Shown here piece after piece: positions 34,029-47,775 of a DNA stretch of 64,000 nucleotides. Under the pieces are notes generated by a model. That model had not been told where the DNA came from, did no database searches, and was given only the letters and a program-made list of their open reading frames with translations. The position numbers and the translations under genes are program-made. Positions within the stretch are counted from its first letter, which is position 1. Each line of letters begins with the position of its first letter. Source of the DNA: Craterostigma plantagineum (lineage: Eukaryota; Streptophyta; Magnoliopsida; Lamiales; Linderniaceae); the NCBI GenBank assembly GCA_027422505.1, contig JAPQWV010000327.1, positions 310,001-374,000 of the forward strand, written 5' to 3'.

Positions 34029-35397
34029 CGTCGTGTTTACTATCCAATCGTAGCACTTTTTCTCGAGTTTGACTAAATGGATTAGCCCTCGGATATTCTT
34101 CCAAGAACAGTCTACATAAGTTCACTACTTATGCCAACACTTTCTGAAAAAGAAAAAAAAGGTATGTATTCTTTGCTTTAAATCAATTAGCAGGAAACCC
34201 TAATAAAGTTAGTTTTTTTTTTCTTGTCCGGAAAGAATAGACCAATAAATTATTTTCACAATTCGGATTCAATATGTGCTAAAGCTTCAAACACCATGTG
34301 AGCAAATATATAAACCGAGGTGAATATTAATAGCTACATAGCCTATAGTCAACCCATATTCAATGAGAAGGCTAAGATTCTTAGAAAGCACAGGCATATT
34401 CTGGAAAACTGATATAAATGGCTAATTAGAGTGGAATGATCAATAAATATTGTAAATTTTATCAAGGTCCATGGCAAGAGGCATGAGCATAAAGCATAGC
34501 ATAAAGGTAGAAGGACAATAATTGATGATAAATTAAGATAAAAGGTGAGCAGTGTCCCAAATCTAATATAAGAAAACATTTCTACCAAGAACATATATTG
34601 TACGACATAAAATTCGGGATTAAATTGAAGACCACATACGATTCCAGCCGATCGACACACACGCGCGCGCACAAATCAGCGAACTAAGTTTTTGTGCTGC
34701 AAAGTTTGAAACTTTGTTTAGACGACCCATAAGTTGATGAACTGTTCAAAGCACTCTCGAAAACTTGTACAGAGAAAAAAACAAAGAATCTACGACATAG
34801 AAGGAACTATATATGAGGATATATTCATAGCTTATACAGACAATTTTAAGAAGACTTGAACGAGAGAGAAGAAAATAACCTTTTCTTCCGAAAAACTCAG
34901 AGCTGCAAACAACACATATCGTTCTTCTTGTATAGGTGTTGAAAACAGTAGTATATAAATAAAGATCAAGCGATTGTCTACTGACCTTGGTTCAAACCTA
35001 ACTGTAATTACTACATTAGTTTTAGTTTACCTGTTCTTCTCAGCGACGCTGTCGGTACAAGGCAAAACAGCAGCCAGAGAGAGAGAGAGAGGTTTATGTA
35101 GTTGAGAACTACAACTATGACAGTGACCAATGAGACACATATTACATGCGACTTTTCTTTTCTGTTTTTCTTTTTTCTTTTCCTTTTTCTAGGATTGAAT
35201 TGTGTACGAATTCTTGAACTATATATAATTGGTTGTTGCCTGTTAGTACTTAGTAGTGCTCGTTTCCATAGTATTTTAAAGCAATTTGTGCAATAATTGC
35301 TTTTTCTACGCATCCTAACACCAAGGAGAAAGGGAAAGTGGCATTTGTATATCGTATGTAAAAAATTAAGGGGAAAAATCATAAGAAACCAATACAA

Positions 35398-35428
<31 letters not shown>

Positions 35429-36545
35429 GTTGAATGGTAAACAACGAATAAAATATATGTCGGAAATATCGTAACTGACAACTGTTTGAGAAACGTAAGG
35501 AAACAAGGACCGATAATGCCGAGAATATTATGTAGATTGATCCTTATATTTCAAGCTGATCTCTATTCACTTATTTAATCAATAAGATTTTTAATCATAA
35601 ACATAAATGCATGCATAAAGCGAAACGAATTATTCAATACGATTTGGAACATAAAAAATATATATATAAAGAAAAGGCCGTGCTTGTATTTCTTTGTTCG
35701 ACGATCAAGGATGGAGCTTTCGATGCAAGTTATTCAAACCCATTTTCTTGGACTATTGGGCCCATAATTTTATAATGTTTTCATTTATGGGCCAATACTA
35801 AACATCATGCCTGGACTTTGAACTCTGATTCTACATGGTAATTTAAGACTAAAAATTTTAATATTTATACCCTCCACAGTCTACCCCCTTCTTCATTAGA
35901 TTATAGAATACGCGATAAACAATTCTTAATATATTGTTTAAGGGGGGTTGGAAAGTGTTTGATCGACAAGAATCCTAAGATACAAATAAATAAGGTCAAG
36001 AATAGTAATAATTTTGTGGGTGTATATAATATACTCATTAAATTTTACTACTGCCTTGTGAAGAAAGAATTACTCGCCGAAGACACTACACAATAAAGGC
36101 GCGTGTTATAGACTAGCTTCTCCAAGACGAATCAACAGTTCTACTTTCATTTTCAATTCTCGCTTAACAACAATACTCAGCTGAAAGATTGATTGCTTGA
36201 TTGAGATCCTCCGTCTTGATTTCCTCTTCGTCGCCAGGTACTTTTAAATTTTTCTCAGTTTCTCAATCTCAGTAGTTTGCTAATTAGCTGGTTTTATTAC
36301 CGTCCCACGTTTTTGTTGAAGTTCTGCTGTTTTGCTACTCAAGAACAGCTTGTTGCTGACTAGGGTTAGTAGTGGGCTGTTAAGGAGGATGAAAATGAAA
36401 GAAATTTTGTGCCGATGCTGCCCAAATTTTTTTCCTTTAGCATCGATTTTTCCCATTTAGAATTGATAGAAGTTGCTTCGTCTGATCGTTGCCTCGCCGA
36501 TTTACGCTTCTTTTCTTGCGTAGGAACAACGTTTGTCCGTGCTTT
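34029..36545. other. long intergenic stretch: NF-YA 5' region and UPF0496 5' leader
   Basis: 34029-35090 is upstream of NF-YA and may hold its 5' UTR exons (a splice-like pattern and a GA run at about 35078). A (TAA)n run is at 35397-35428. 36150-36238 is probably a 5' UTR exon of the UPF0496 gene ending CGCCAG|gtactt, with the matching acceptor TTGCGTAG|GAACAACG at 36523. An open minus-strand frame at 35011-35481 is Tyr/Lys low complexity and is not credible. Confidence 0.5.
35397..35428. repeat. (TAA)n microsatellite
   Basis: Ten or so uninterrupted TAA/AAT units in intergenic DNA. Confidence 0.9.
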
Positions 36546-37807
36546 ATGTCCCCGATTATATCAGATTATTGCTTGAAGCCCCCATTTTCGTCCAGGAATG
36601 GTCACTATTCATCCTCTACTTCCCAAGGTAGGCAGACATTCGAAGCAATTTTCAGCTTAGGAGATCGATCCCAAGGTTGTCTCCTCTCTTTCTTTCTGAT
36701 TCGTTCGCCATTCGACGTGTTTGCTTTCTTACAGGCTACTCCACCGACTTCACTCCATCGTCGTCCACCAGCGTTCGCCTCTCCCCAACCGTAAACCTAT
36801 CCCGAGAATACACCCAAGCCCTCCAAACAAACTCTTACAGCGAAATTCGAAGAGTATTCTACAGGGAAGGCCCGCAAGTCGACCAAGAAAGCGCATCAGG
36901 CTCGCACGAAGAGCACCTCCACGCCATTCTCCAGCCCGGCCCGAAGCTCATAGAAGAAGCCCTCTCCCAAATAAAGCCCAGCCCTCTCACCAAGCTCATC
37001 GCCTCGTACTTCGACCACAGCGAACACACTTCTCGCCTCTGCTTAGCCCTATATCAGAGCATCCATAGGGCCCGATCCCTCTACGGGCCCATCCACGACC
37101 TCCTCGATGACGTCATCTCCTCAGAGTTCGAATCGTCAGATGGATTCTCTCTGTCTTACTCCCAATGCCAGTCAGCCTTCGATCTCTTCTTGCGGTTCGA
37201 TCGAAACGAAAACCCTTTCCCCTCCGCAGACATGCAAAGCTTCGAAGAAGTGCGTACGAACTTCTCCCAGCTGAGGCTTGACCTCGACCACCATGTAAGG
37301 AAGTCGAAATCGAGAATCAAGGCTGTAAGGAACTGCTCGACGGGCTCTGCCTATTGCCTGATTGCCTCTGTGGTAGGAATCACAGTATCAGCTGTAATCA
37401 TAGCCACGCACGCCATCGTGGCGTTGGTTGCTGTGGGCTCCTTTTGCCCGGGGATCGTCTCTTCTTGTAATAAGATTGGAGAACGGGAGATGGTTCACCT
37501 TGCTCAGCTCGACGCTGCTTCGAAGGGGACTTACGTGCTTCAGAACGATCTTAATACGATCGATAGGCTCGTGGCTAGGCTGTACTCTGCCGTGGAGAAC
37601 GATAGGCTTCTGATACGTCTCGGGCTTGAGAGGGACTTCGATAGGTATTCCGTTAAGGAGATAGTGAAGCAGCTCATGAGGAATCGTTCGAGTTTCGTGA
37701 AGCAGATTTCTGATCTTGAGGAGCACATATTTCTGTGTTTTGCTGCTATTAATAGGGCTCGAGCGCTTCTTCTCCAGGAGATTTATCTTCATTATGGCAA
37801 TGGATGA
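36546..37807 (+). CDS. UPF0496 family protein (At3g19330 type)
   Basis: Exons 36546..36627 and 36735..37807 (CAAG|gtaggc ... ttacag|GCTAC), 384 aa. The start ATG at 36546 is chosen because a likely 5' UTR intron acceptor ends at 36523. An ATG at 36489 is in frame but would lie in that intron. Domain content: an N-terminal helical part (VNLSREYTQALQTNSYSEI, HLHAILQPGPKLIEEALSQI), a conserved DHSEHTSRLCLALYQSIHRA, and a central pair of hydrophobic segments (AYCLIASVVGITVSAVIIA, THAIVALVAVGSFCPGIV). A C-terminal coiled coil (DAASKGTYVLQNDLNTIDRL, MRNRSSFVKQISDLEEHIFL) follows. These features define the plant UPF0496/DUF677 family, presumed membrane-associated and of unknown function. The codon use is GC-rich compared with the flanks. 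Confidence 0.9.
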
Positions 37808-39125
37808 TTTTGTTTGCCAATGCATGGGTGAGTTTTCCTTGGTAAATTCGTACTTGCGATTTTCCTTTTACTGTTAAAATATTGTTAGCTATTTTTTGGA
37901 TGATTGTTATATTACAACAAACGTAAGCACGAAAAATCTCCAGTGGTTCGAAGCTGGAAAAGATTCGATATTACATTTACAATCCTTAATTTTGACCTAA
38001 ATTTTGTGATTTATCCGACGAATAGACAAATATACAGATGTGAACGAAATAGTTGTAAGTATAGCTTGATCGAGTACGTCACGGTATTATAATACGATGA
38101 TGGAATAAGATCGCTAAAATCGCTCCGGTCAATGATACTAAAAAATATAAAAACTTAGATATTGACTCTTCAATAATGAATAATTATGCTAATTAAGAAA
38201 AGCTTAAGACACCGCGTGGAAACACCGGCAAATAAAATAATAGTAGGCGGTAAGCGTTCACTGAAATTACAATACTACTAATCTTATTAATATTGTTCAA
38301 ACCCCAATTAGTACGCACTCCTTATAATATAAATAATAAAGCATACCAAATATTTGATTTTTGTGCCCCTTCCTCGTTGAACCTTCAGATATTGAACAAA
38401 GAACAGCATTTTATATTACAAAATGCCCATATTTTCATACTTGTCAAAAAAAGGCCACCATAAAGCCGTTGACTAATAAGTTCAATCATAGCGCACGCTT
38501 TTCATACACCTTTTTGAAGTGTGTGCATATTTTATCGAAATGGAAATAACTTACTAGTCTAAGGTCAATATGTCGATTAATGTTAAAGCCCTGAACGTCG
38601 CATGTGCGCCAATAATTAATTATACAACTCCATTCCTAAAGAAGGGTATATAAGTAACTTCATATGTCGGCTCTCACAATGTCTTTTTTCCATCTTCGTC
38701 CCGGTATTCAATTTATTTGCAAAATCGTACCCATACCTTTTTCCCTCTAAATCATGATAAAAAAAATATACTAATTATCCTTGTAAACTTAATTGAGAGT
38801 ATTTTTATAATATTTTGGCAGAAAGTTATCGAAGAGACCGTGTTTAAGAAGAAAATAATAACATTCTCCTTTAAATTTGTCTAGTTATCTAATTTATTAA
38901 CTTTTTTTTAGATCTGATATTTATCAAAATTGTATTTGAAATGCCAAAATATAGAGGTGGTTTTGCAATTAATAAAAAAATTCGGGTCCGAAAACCAATA
39001 AGCCCCTGCCACGACTATATAGCCCATTCCCTGTCCCAAAAATGAAGTATTCAGACATCATTCATTCCATCACTACACTTTGATCCATATTCCAACCATC
39101 GCTCTTCACTCAAAGTTGCTCATCC
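37808..39125. other. intergenic; F-box gene promoter
   Basis: AT-rich. A TATA box (CTATATAG, about 39015-39022) lies about 100 bases upstream of the F-box ATG. Otherwise nothing recognised. Confidence 0.5.
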
Positions 39126-40193
39126 ATGACAGCCACCACCACCTCGCCGGCGGCGGCGAATTCCGGCGATTCATCCGACGAATCCTTCGCCACCACTTTA
39201 TCCGACCTCCACCACGACATCATCGAAACGCACATACTCCCCCGCCTCGACGGCCCCTCCCTTGCCTCCACCGCCTGCTGCTCCCCGACACTCCGCCGCC
39301 TCTCCGACCACCACCGCCTCTGGTCCGAACTCTGCCACTCCACGTGGTCGTCCACCGCCGCCTCTCCCCTCCTCCGCCGCCTCATCTCCGCCGACCCACA
39401 AAAGTTCTTCTCACACGCCTACAGCGCTATTATTATCCCCTCCGTCGCTTCATCTCCCTCACCACCGCCGCCGCCGCCGCAGACATTAATCTCAGCAGTA
39501 GACCTATCCTACTACAAGAAAAACAGCCCCATCTCCATCTTCACCAAAGTACAAGAAACAGAAACAGAGTCGTCGTGGTTCAAGTGCTCGCCCTTCAGAA
39601 TCGACCTAATCGACCCAAAAGACGCCGTCGCAACGAACATCGAGCCTCCGGCGACGATCAGCAGCAACGGCGGCGAACTCGAAACCTTCGGAAAACGCAT
39701 GAGGCTGAGCTGGCTCGTGATCGACCCAAAAAGAGGCCGCCGCGTCATAGACCTCTCCTCGCAAGAACCCGTCTCCGTACAGCGCCACTGGCTCACCGGC
39801 GAAATACAGCTGAGATACGCCGTCATCCTCAGCCACGTGCAGTGCGCGGCGATGGTCACGTGCGGCGGCGGCGGTGGCAGTGGAGCGGCGAACGGTGGTA
39901 CAGTATTGGTGAAAGAGGTGAGCCTGGAGATGGAGGATTTTGACGGCCAGCACTTGAACGGCGGCGAAAGCTTGGAAATTCTCCGCCGTGCGTGGGAGGG
40001 TAATATTGGAAAAGGTGGTCGTCGGAGGAGCAGGGCTGAGGTGTGTAAGAAGAGGTACGAGGATTATTTGGAGAGGAGGAGGGAGATGAGAGAGAGAAAG
40101 CTGAGGAACGAAGGGTTACTAGATGTCTTGGCAGTGGCATTTTTGGTAGTTGCCTTTGTGTCTTGCGTTGGGATTGTGTTATGGAGACGATGA
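39126..40193 (+). CDS. F-box protein with C-terminal membrane segment (At2g27310 type)
   Basis: Single-exon, 355 aa. The F-box near residues 25-70 reads LSDLHHDIIETHILPRLDGP, SLASTACCSPTLRRLSDHHR, LWSELCHSTW. It would bind SKP1 in an SCF ubiquitin ligase. After a Pro run come SAVDLSYYKKNSPISIF, SSWFKCSPFRIDL and RLSWLVIDPKRGRRVIDLSS, then HWLTGEIQLRYAVIL, the conserved body of this small plant subfamily. The end is basic (RRRSRAEVCKKRYEDYLERR) then a hydrophobic tail (LLDVLAVAFLVVAFVSCVGI) closing VLWRR, a likely tail anchor. Third-position GC is high throughout the gene. Confidence 0.92.
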   Translation: MTATTTSPAAANSGDSSDESFATTLSDLHHDIIETHILPRLDGPSLASTACCSPTLRRLSDHHRLWSELCHSTWSSTAASPLLRRLISADPQKFFSHAYSAIIIPSVASSPSPPPPPPQTLISAVDLSYYKKNSPISIFTKVQETETESSWFKCSPFRIDLIDPKDAVATNIEPPATISSNGGELETFGKRMRLSWLVIDPKRGRRVIDLSSQEPVSVQRHWLTGEIQLRYAVILSHVQCAAMVTCGGGGGSGAANGGTVLVKEVSLEMEDFDGQHLNGGESLEILRRAWEGNIGKGGRRRSRAEVCKKRYEDYLERRREMRERKLRNEGLLDVLAVAFLVVAFVSCVGIVLWRR

Positions 40194-40909
40194 TCATCGT
40201 ACGGCGTCGAAGAGTTCTGTTTTTAAGTCAAAGAATTTTCGAGATTTTGCTGCTATTATGCATTTATTGTCTGTCAATCAACGGCGACATATAGAGAAGA
40301 AGAGAACCATTTGGATTTATATTTTATGATGAGCCATTAATGCCATGCCATCACCTTGCTTACAAGTACATTGATTGCTAACTGTCTCCTATACGACACT
40401 AAGCTTCGATAAAATACACGGACAAACAAATGCCATCTAAAATATGATACAAAAACTACACCATTTTTCCAAAGGATTTGATCCTTTTGCTTTATAAGGC
40501 ATGTAAGATGTGTATACGTAATTCAAATTTGGAAAACAGTGTGTAGGATCCTTGCAGGGCAACAACGCCTTGGGTGTAATGAAATTGTTTGAATACGATT
40601 GGTTATATGTATCGGAATCTCAGTGTTTGAATAATTTGCTAAATAGAAGCTGTGTATTAGCGTAGCCCACAATTCCAAATACCTTAGCAAGATTGTTGAA
40701 GTGATGCTCGTCAAATATTGAAGTCGCCCACGGTAATAAATTGATAAAATACTATATGGTATGCGCGGTATATAGTTGATTAGAAACAGTGATGATATAT
40801 TAATCGTAAATAGAAAATAAATGCTGAATGGTACTATAGTATAGTATATATCTTTTCTTCTGTTTTATGTATTTTGCGTGACGGCATTTTTAATTTGAAA
40901 ATGGGAATT

Positions 40910-40953
<44 letters not shown>

Positions 40954-40963
40954 TTCCTTGCTG
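40194..40963. other. intergenic with (GA)n repeat at 40912-40950
   Basis: 3' flank of the F-box gene. A 39-base pure GA microsatellite sits at 40912-40950. No gene. Confidence 0.6.
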
Positions 40964-41990
40964 CAGTGATGTCTTTTTCTTGTATATATGACCGTCGTCA
41001 ATACATTGAAATAAAATGACTTCACTGATCTCTTTTAGAATGTATTAACTCAGCAAGATTACTTAAATTGGAAGAAATATAGACTACAGTGATGTCTTTT
41101 TCTTGTATATATATGACCGTCAATACATTGTGTTGCGGAAATGGCACCTCTCATAATGAGGATTCAGTGTATTTTCAGTGTATGCAATCAATTAGGATCG
41201 AACTGAGCAATGAGAAGCTCAATCGAATCGAAATTAAGCACCCAAACACACTCACACCAAAAAACAGATTTACGTGGTTCGGCCTCGACTTTAGGCCTAC
41301 TCCACGGATCAACCGAGCCTCCTTTCTTATTGATCACAACACGAAAGTTACAGTATGCCGTGCCCTCTACACTTTTCGTGTTTACATCTCTCTGTGATTC
41401 TCACTCTATAAGAAACTATGGACTCGCAAAGATGGTAGCTCGAAATCGCAACACTGATATATAAAGAGCTGAACATGTTAAAAGCATGATGATCGAATTT
41501 ATCCCATCCGTTGATTTCATCCGATCGAACGCACCACAGGCTGCCACGTTTCACTTGCATTATCACGTGATCCAGCAAGAGAGAGATGCGATTTTATAAG
41601 TGAGCTGACGCGTTTAGTCCCAGCCATCAGATTTCCATCTAGCGGTCGACGTTCATTATCCGCACCATCTCTTATCATTTCATCTGAGCCGTTGATGCCT
41701 TCCGCGCGTTATCCGACGACCATCATTAAATCTCGCAGCGTTGAATCAGAGCCCTGCGATTGCGCGTGAAGATGATCCGACGGTGCCTGTTCAACGCGAT
41801 ATTTCTTCAGCTCTATCCTCAGTTCTTCAGCGCAGTTCAACCGGCCATGTTCCGGCGACTTCTCCGGCGACTCCGGCGAGGTGATGGCTCGCCTACCTCA
41901 ACACATTGAAATAAAATGACTTCACTGATCTCTTTTAGATTTTATTAACTCATCAGCAAGATTACTTAAATTGGAAGAAATATAGTTTTA
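40964..41990. repeat. 123-base tandem duplication, second copy split by an LTR
   Basis: Copy 1 is 40964..41086 (starts CAGTGATGTCTTTTTCTTGT). Copy 2 starts at 41087 with the same words, is interrupted at 41130, and resumes at 41904 with CATTGAAATAAAATGACTTC through AATTGGAAGAAATATAG near 41990. The copies differ by a few bases and small indels, so the duplication is not brand new but predates the insertion. Confidence 0.9.
41131..41903. mobile_element. solo LTR of a Copia-type retrotransposon
   Basis: 773 bases with the ends TGTTG...CAACA (TG..CA, 5-base perfect inverted termini), flanked on both sides by CATTG (41126..41130 and 41904..41908), a 5-base target-site duplication. No internal retrotransposon genes are present, so it is the product of LTR-LTR recombination. 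The inner sequence includes TTTACGTGGTTCGGCC, a block common in plant Copia LTRs. The Copia assignment rests on that block only. Confidence 0.88.
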
Positions 41991-42640
41991 TACGGTTGAC
42001 CGAGTAATACCAACATTCATATTATTTTCTAGGAAATTACATGCGCAGGTATGGGATTGAAACATGATGATTAGCTCGCTTCGCCCCTATATATCGTTCT
42101 CTATAATTAGTAATTGCTTAGAAATTATTTGAATTGATTGAACTAACGAAGTCCACCGGTCAATAAGTCGGTCTCTCTAGTCAACAAAGTTTTTTTGTCG
42201 GAGAAGAATTAAGATTAAATGCACATGAACTTTCCATTTTTTTCCGACCATGGATAGGAAAGACTTTCCAGCTTGATTACCTAATTTTCCGCAAGTAGCA
42301 GAGAATATCAGAACAAATTTAGGGTTTTCTGTCATAAGGTCACTGCGACGTAAGCATTACATAAAGTTTTTAAACCATATGTTAATCAAGGTGAATGTTT
42401 CACATTATTTCAATTTACTCGACCGATGCTATTACACAAAATGGTATTACATTATAACTTCGTTAGCAATCCTCGAAAAACTATGTAATAAAGCGTTCTT
42501 GCTCATACAAACTACGTAATCCACCGATCACAAAGGAACAACAAAACAAAAAAGGAAAACCCTCCAAAATTAGCGATAGTATATCGATCTTAATTACATC
42601 TCATTTCAACCTCGAAAGATCATAATTTTGTTCGAGATCA
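41991..42640. other. intergenic; NAC 3' flank
   Basis: AT-rich with no coding features. Confidence 0.5.
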
Positions 42641-43509
42641 TTACCACATATCAAACCAGCTGAGCTCTGTGTCCAAATCCCACAAACTATTATCGAAGGA
42701 CTGTGAATTATGAGCATGGGAGGAGGACGACATAGTACTCTCCAACTCCATAGAGTAATTATCATCTCGATTGGTAGCGATCAAGAGATTCATCTCGGGC
42801 GTAAAACTCGTATTAGTATTTGGATTTTCATGTAATGACGCTGCAATATAGTCGTTATTAGGGTAAGGAAAATAGGGTTTCGTGGGATCGTTATTACAAG
42901 ATCGATCGACTCTTGGCCTTCTATCGAAAGCTGATCTCAGGCATTTCGAACTCTTGTATACCCGACATATGCTCAGTTCCTCCCTCAACTGTTCATCAAC
43001 GATAGCTTTATACTCATTCATCTTCCACGCAGTTTTCTTACCACTTGGAGCTCTTCCCATGTAGAAAACCATGGTTCTCTTCCTACCAATCTTTCGACTA
43101 GTCTGCGAAGAAGAGTAGACGTCGCAGGGCGAGCCCGTCGCTTTCCAGTAACCATGGTTAGTTAGTCGGTTAGGCCTTCCACCTCGGGCTTCTCTTTCTT
43201 GCCTTGGCACGAAGAAGAACCACTGTTCCCTTTCTTGACCGCATCTCTCTCCAGCCAACCCTAGTTAAATTTCGTCCAACTAATTTGATCGATAGTAAAA
43301 AAAATTGATAAAATGAAATAAAATCAATACGTAGACATTATATTACCGGGAAGTTCGTGGGGATTATAACGGTAGATGTCGACGACTGGTATAACTCTGT
43401 CGAGGTTGGGTCCCGAGCCTCGAAGCTTGTGGTGAAGGTAGAACGAAATTAGCTCTTCCTCGGTAGGGTAAAATCTAAAACCTATAGGAGGATAATCATC
43501 CATTTTCAT
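42641..43509 (-). CDS. NAC-domain transcription factor (NAC090/NAC036-like)
   Basis: Two exons, minus: 43347..43509 and 42641..43260 (CTTCCCG|gtaata ... aactag|GGTTGG), 260 aa. NAC subdomains: [124 protein letters not shown]. The FYPTEEEL start and [13 protein letters not shown] wording fit the NAC090/NAC061/NAC036 group, linked in Arabidopsis to salicylic acid and senescence control. The C-terminal half is Asn/Ser-rich and ends with the acidic-aromatic [14 protein letters not shown], probably the activation motif. Translation may start at M1 or M3. A TATA box (TATATAAATA, about 43612-43621 on the minus strand) lies about 100 bases upstream. Confidence 0.94.
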
Positions 43510-45229
43510 GAAGATCTTGTCTATATGATCTGCACTAATTGAACTCTATCCTCTCAAGCAATTCTTGCTAGCCCTTTCATCATAGAAGAAGTCAAGAAAA
43601 TTACTACGTTGTTATTTATATAGAGACTTTCATTGGATTGAAAGAGACGGTTCATGGGGGCCGAAATTTCCGGCCGTTTCTCGAGAAATTAATGTGTGTT
43701 TCCATTGTAATATATTTCTTATCGGTCCCTCAGGTTACTAATATTATATACACCACCCTAATCAGATTGACATTCAATATTAATTAATCAAATACACACA
43801 CACACATATATATCTATGATGATTTTGTTACGTAGGAAAAGTTTTTGAGTCTATGCGAATTCGATTCGGGTCAAGTTTGCCCAAGTCAAGATAATGTGGT
43901 CAGATAGAGACAGCACTCTACGACGCGTTTGATTTACTTTTTGTTAGAAGAGAATTTCAGGAGATACAATATATCATAGGGGCAGTTCACGCCGAGTTGC
44001 TCCATAGTTGCATGGAAAATAATATCAATCGTCGATGATGAAATTGAAGAATTTTGCATATAAATATTTGAATCACATCATGTAACATATAAGCTTAGAT
44101 TTTTTTTTTTTTAAAAAAATTGTTCTTGTGTGGGGGAGTTGTATAATTATACTTTTGGAACGAAGCATCTATTAGACAAAAAGACCTATTTGAACAGTTA
44201 ATTGAAGTCCTACAAAAATAAGTCACGTATTCGAAATACTAATCACCAGAGGAGAAAATTGCAAAAATAGTTAAATTTTAAAATATCATAAACGAACTGA
44301 CGGACAATGATTTCGGTTCAAATCAAAATCGAAGAGTTATTTATAATGGTTGTTCGTTTTTTAATTTCATACATATATTTATCATATGTAGGGAATTTGT
44401 TCATTTGTTGCCTTTTACCTCAACGATTGTTTTTTTTTTTTTGCTTGTAAATATCGGGAACATATTTTGGTTTAATACTTTTTCCTCATCCGATCTCTCT
44501 CGAATCTCCCTCAATTTTCTAAGTTCGAAGTATAATTTTGTACATTATTAAGAAATTGAAACTATTTTTCAATTAGAAATGGAGAAATAAACATATTCAT
44601 AAAAAATAAAAATTAATGGTTTGAGTTCGGAACCAACACCAGCTCCAACTGATTCCAAATAATAATCGAAATAGTGTTACAGCAACTCGGTTGACGCGAG
44701 TGGCTCAATAGAAAAGACAATTTCACGTTTGGAACTGAAACCGTTTAAATACACCTATGTAGGTTGACATATTTTGAGTGTTTAAAATTTTTTAGGGTTA
44801 AAATATAATTATTGCTTATTTATAAGCTGATGTGAGATAATAATGGTGATGATTTAGAATTTTAAGTAATTTGTGGTGAGTAGAGAAAATAAAAATTATT
44901 AAAATTATAAAAGTTGATTAGAGGAGCGTAAAAGGCAACTATTTTTGCAATTCTCTACCAAGTAGAGGCTAATTATATTCGACTAGAGGAGCTTAGTCCG
45001 ACTGAACTGAAAGATACATCAAAATTTAATACTTACTTAATTTTGAGGCTAAACAGTAATTTTTTTACTATTCATTTATATTGTTGCTTCATTTCATTTT
45101 ATTTACGTAATGGCCACTATTTTAACCTGGCCCATCTATCTCCGCTCAATAAAGAACTCCCCCCTATCCATACCTCTTTCTTCTTCATGTTTCCCCTCAC
45201 ATTTACCACCACACAATTAAACTTCAGAC
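43510..45229. other. intergenic between divergent NAC and plastid-protein genes
   Basis: 1.7 kb of AT-rich DNA with T runs (44098-44112, 44430-44442). It carries the NAC TATA box near 43612-43621 and the promoter of the gene at 45230. No coding sequence was recognised. Confidence 0.5.
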
Positions 45230-45994
45230 ATGTCTTCCATGGCAGCCAAGCAAAACACCGTAATACATCTCTCTCATCTTCAGCCATCACTAAACTGCTC
45301 AACTGAACTGAAATCACTGGCATTCATCGTCAACAACAGGAACCATCGTCATCAGTTCCTTAACAAGAAACCTGGGAAATACTCAAGAAAGCAACGCTTA
45401 GTACCTTCGGTTAAGACATCGCCATCATCAGCACTTGAAAACGAAGAAGATGGTGTTTCCTTGGGGACCATGAAACTCCCCCCAGACACCGACGTTGTTC
45501 GATTCGAAACCTTACTGTTTCAGGTTTTGCGCGCCTCTCCTTATCTATTATATACCTTTTGCTTCGAATCTTCTAACAGTCGCTCTGAAAAATGGTTGAT
45601 TAATTATTAAAGATGAATTTTATTGCAGTGGGGAAACAGTCTCTGCCAAGGAGCTAACTTGCCACTTCCATTGCCATTAAAGGTTGGGTCTTTATGGCTA
45701 AGAATATAACTTTACTATTCGTAATAATGAATCATGATGTAATAATAATATATGCAGGTTGATAAGATACCAGGTGGGGCAAGGCTTGGTTTCATTACCA
45801 TTGGAACAGATGGAAACACAGAAGTCCTCGTACACATAGATTGCCTCGTATTTCCGGGCAGCGACGGCTCGGTTCCGATTTTTCGGGCAGTAAGAAATGG
45901 CCCGAAGAGAGGAGAGGCGCCGCCCGGCGAGCCGAGAATCATGAGGAGTCTATTGGATGCCTTGAAGAAGTGCGTTGAGATAGCTAGATTATGA
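45230..45994 (+). CDS. predicted plastid-targeted plant protein of unknown function (DUF7148-like)
   Basis: Three exons: 45230..45523, 45629..45682 and 45758..45994, giving 194 aa with agreeing phases. The N-terminus is Ser/Asn/Arg-rich and acid-poor (MSSMAAKQNTVIHLSHLQ, NNRNHRHQFLNKKPGKYSRK), a typical plastid transit peptide. The conserved part is VSLGTMKLPPDTDVVRFETL, WGNSLCQGANLPLPLPLKVD, IPGGARLGFITIGTDGNTEV, HIDCLVFPG and ends IMRSLLDALKKCVEIARL. I recall this as a plant-only, single-domain chloroplast family. No catalytic motif is visible. The first ATG is preceded by an A-rich leader. Confidence 0.75.
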
Positions 45995-46358
45995 TTTATA
46001 AAAGAAAAATGTACCATTGATTTTCGCAAACAATTCAAGAAGAGCTTGTGTTTTAGTGTCTGGCTGAAAATTACAATAATAAATAAATAATAAAAAAAAC
46101 TCAGAGATAAATCATATCAAGATGAAAACGGGCGGGCGGGCTTAAAAAAAGTAGGCCCGTATATCAGCGGGTTAGCCCAAAGCGAGTAGTTTAGTGAAGG
46201 CCCGAAATTACTGTTGGCCCATTATCTTCAAGATGGGATTCGAAGTGAGCTAGCTAGGTGAGGGCTGAGGAATTTATAGCACCACTCGGCGGCCGACGCC
46301 ATCACTCTTCGCACTAGGGTTTTCTAGAGCTCAGAAGTTCTCATCCCCAACAGCGACC
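45995..46358 (+). promoter_or_regulatory. RPS14 promoter with site II and telo-box motifs
   Basis: Several site II elements (TTGGGCTA on the minus strand at about 46173-46180, ATGGGCC at 46216-46222, AGGCCCG at 46152 and 46198) and a telo-box-like TAGGGTTTT at 46315-46323 lie just before the start codon at 46359. This motif pair is the usual signature of plant ribosomal protein genes. Confidence 0.7.

Positions 46359-47775
<1,417 letters not shown>

Noticed and set aside
35011..35481. 156-aa open frame on the minus strand
   Set aside because: Tyr and Lys runs come from a TAA microsatellite and A-rich DNA; no family features and no splice context.
36489..36545. Upstream ATG of the UPF0496 gene as the start
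   Set aside because: A good 5' UTR acceptor (TTGCGTAG) ends at 36523, so this ATG is probably in an intron.
39080..39943. 287-aa frame overlapping the F-box gene
   Set aside because: Composition is His/Arg/Pro from frame-shifted GC-rich codons; the F-box frame has family motifs and the better start.
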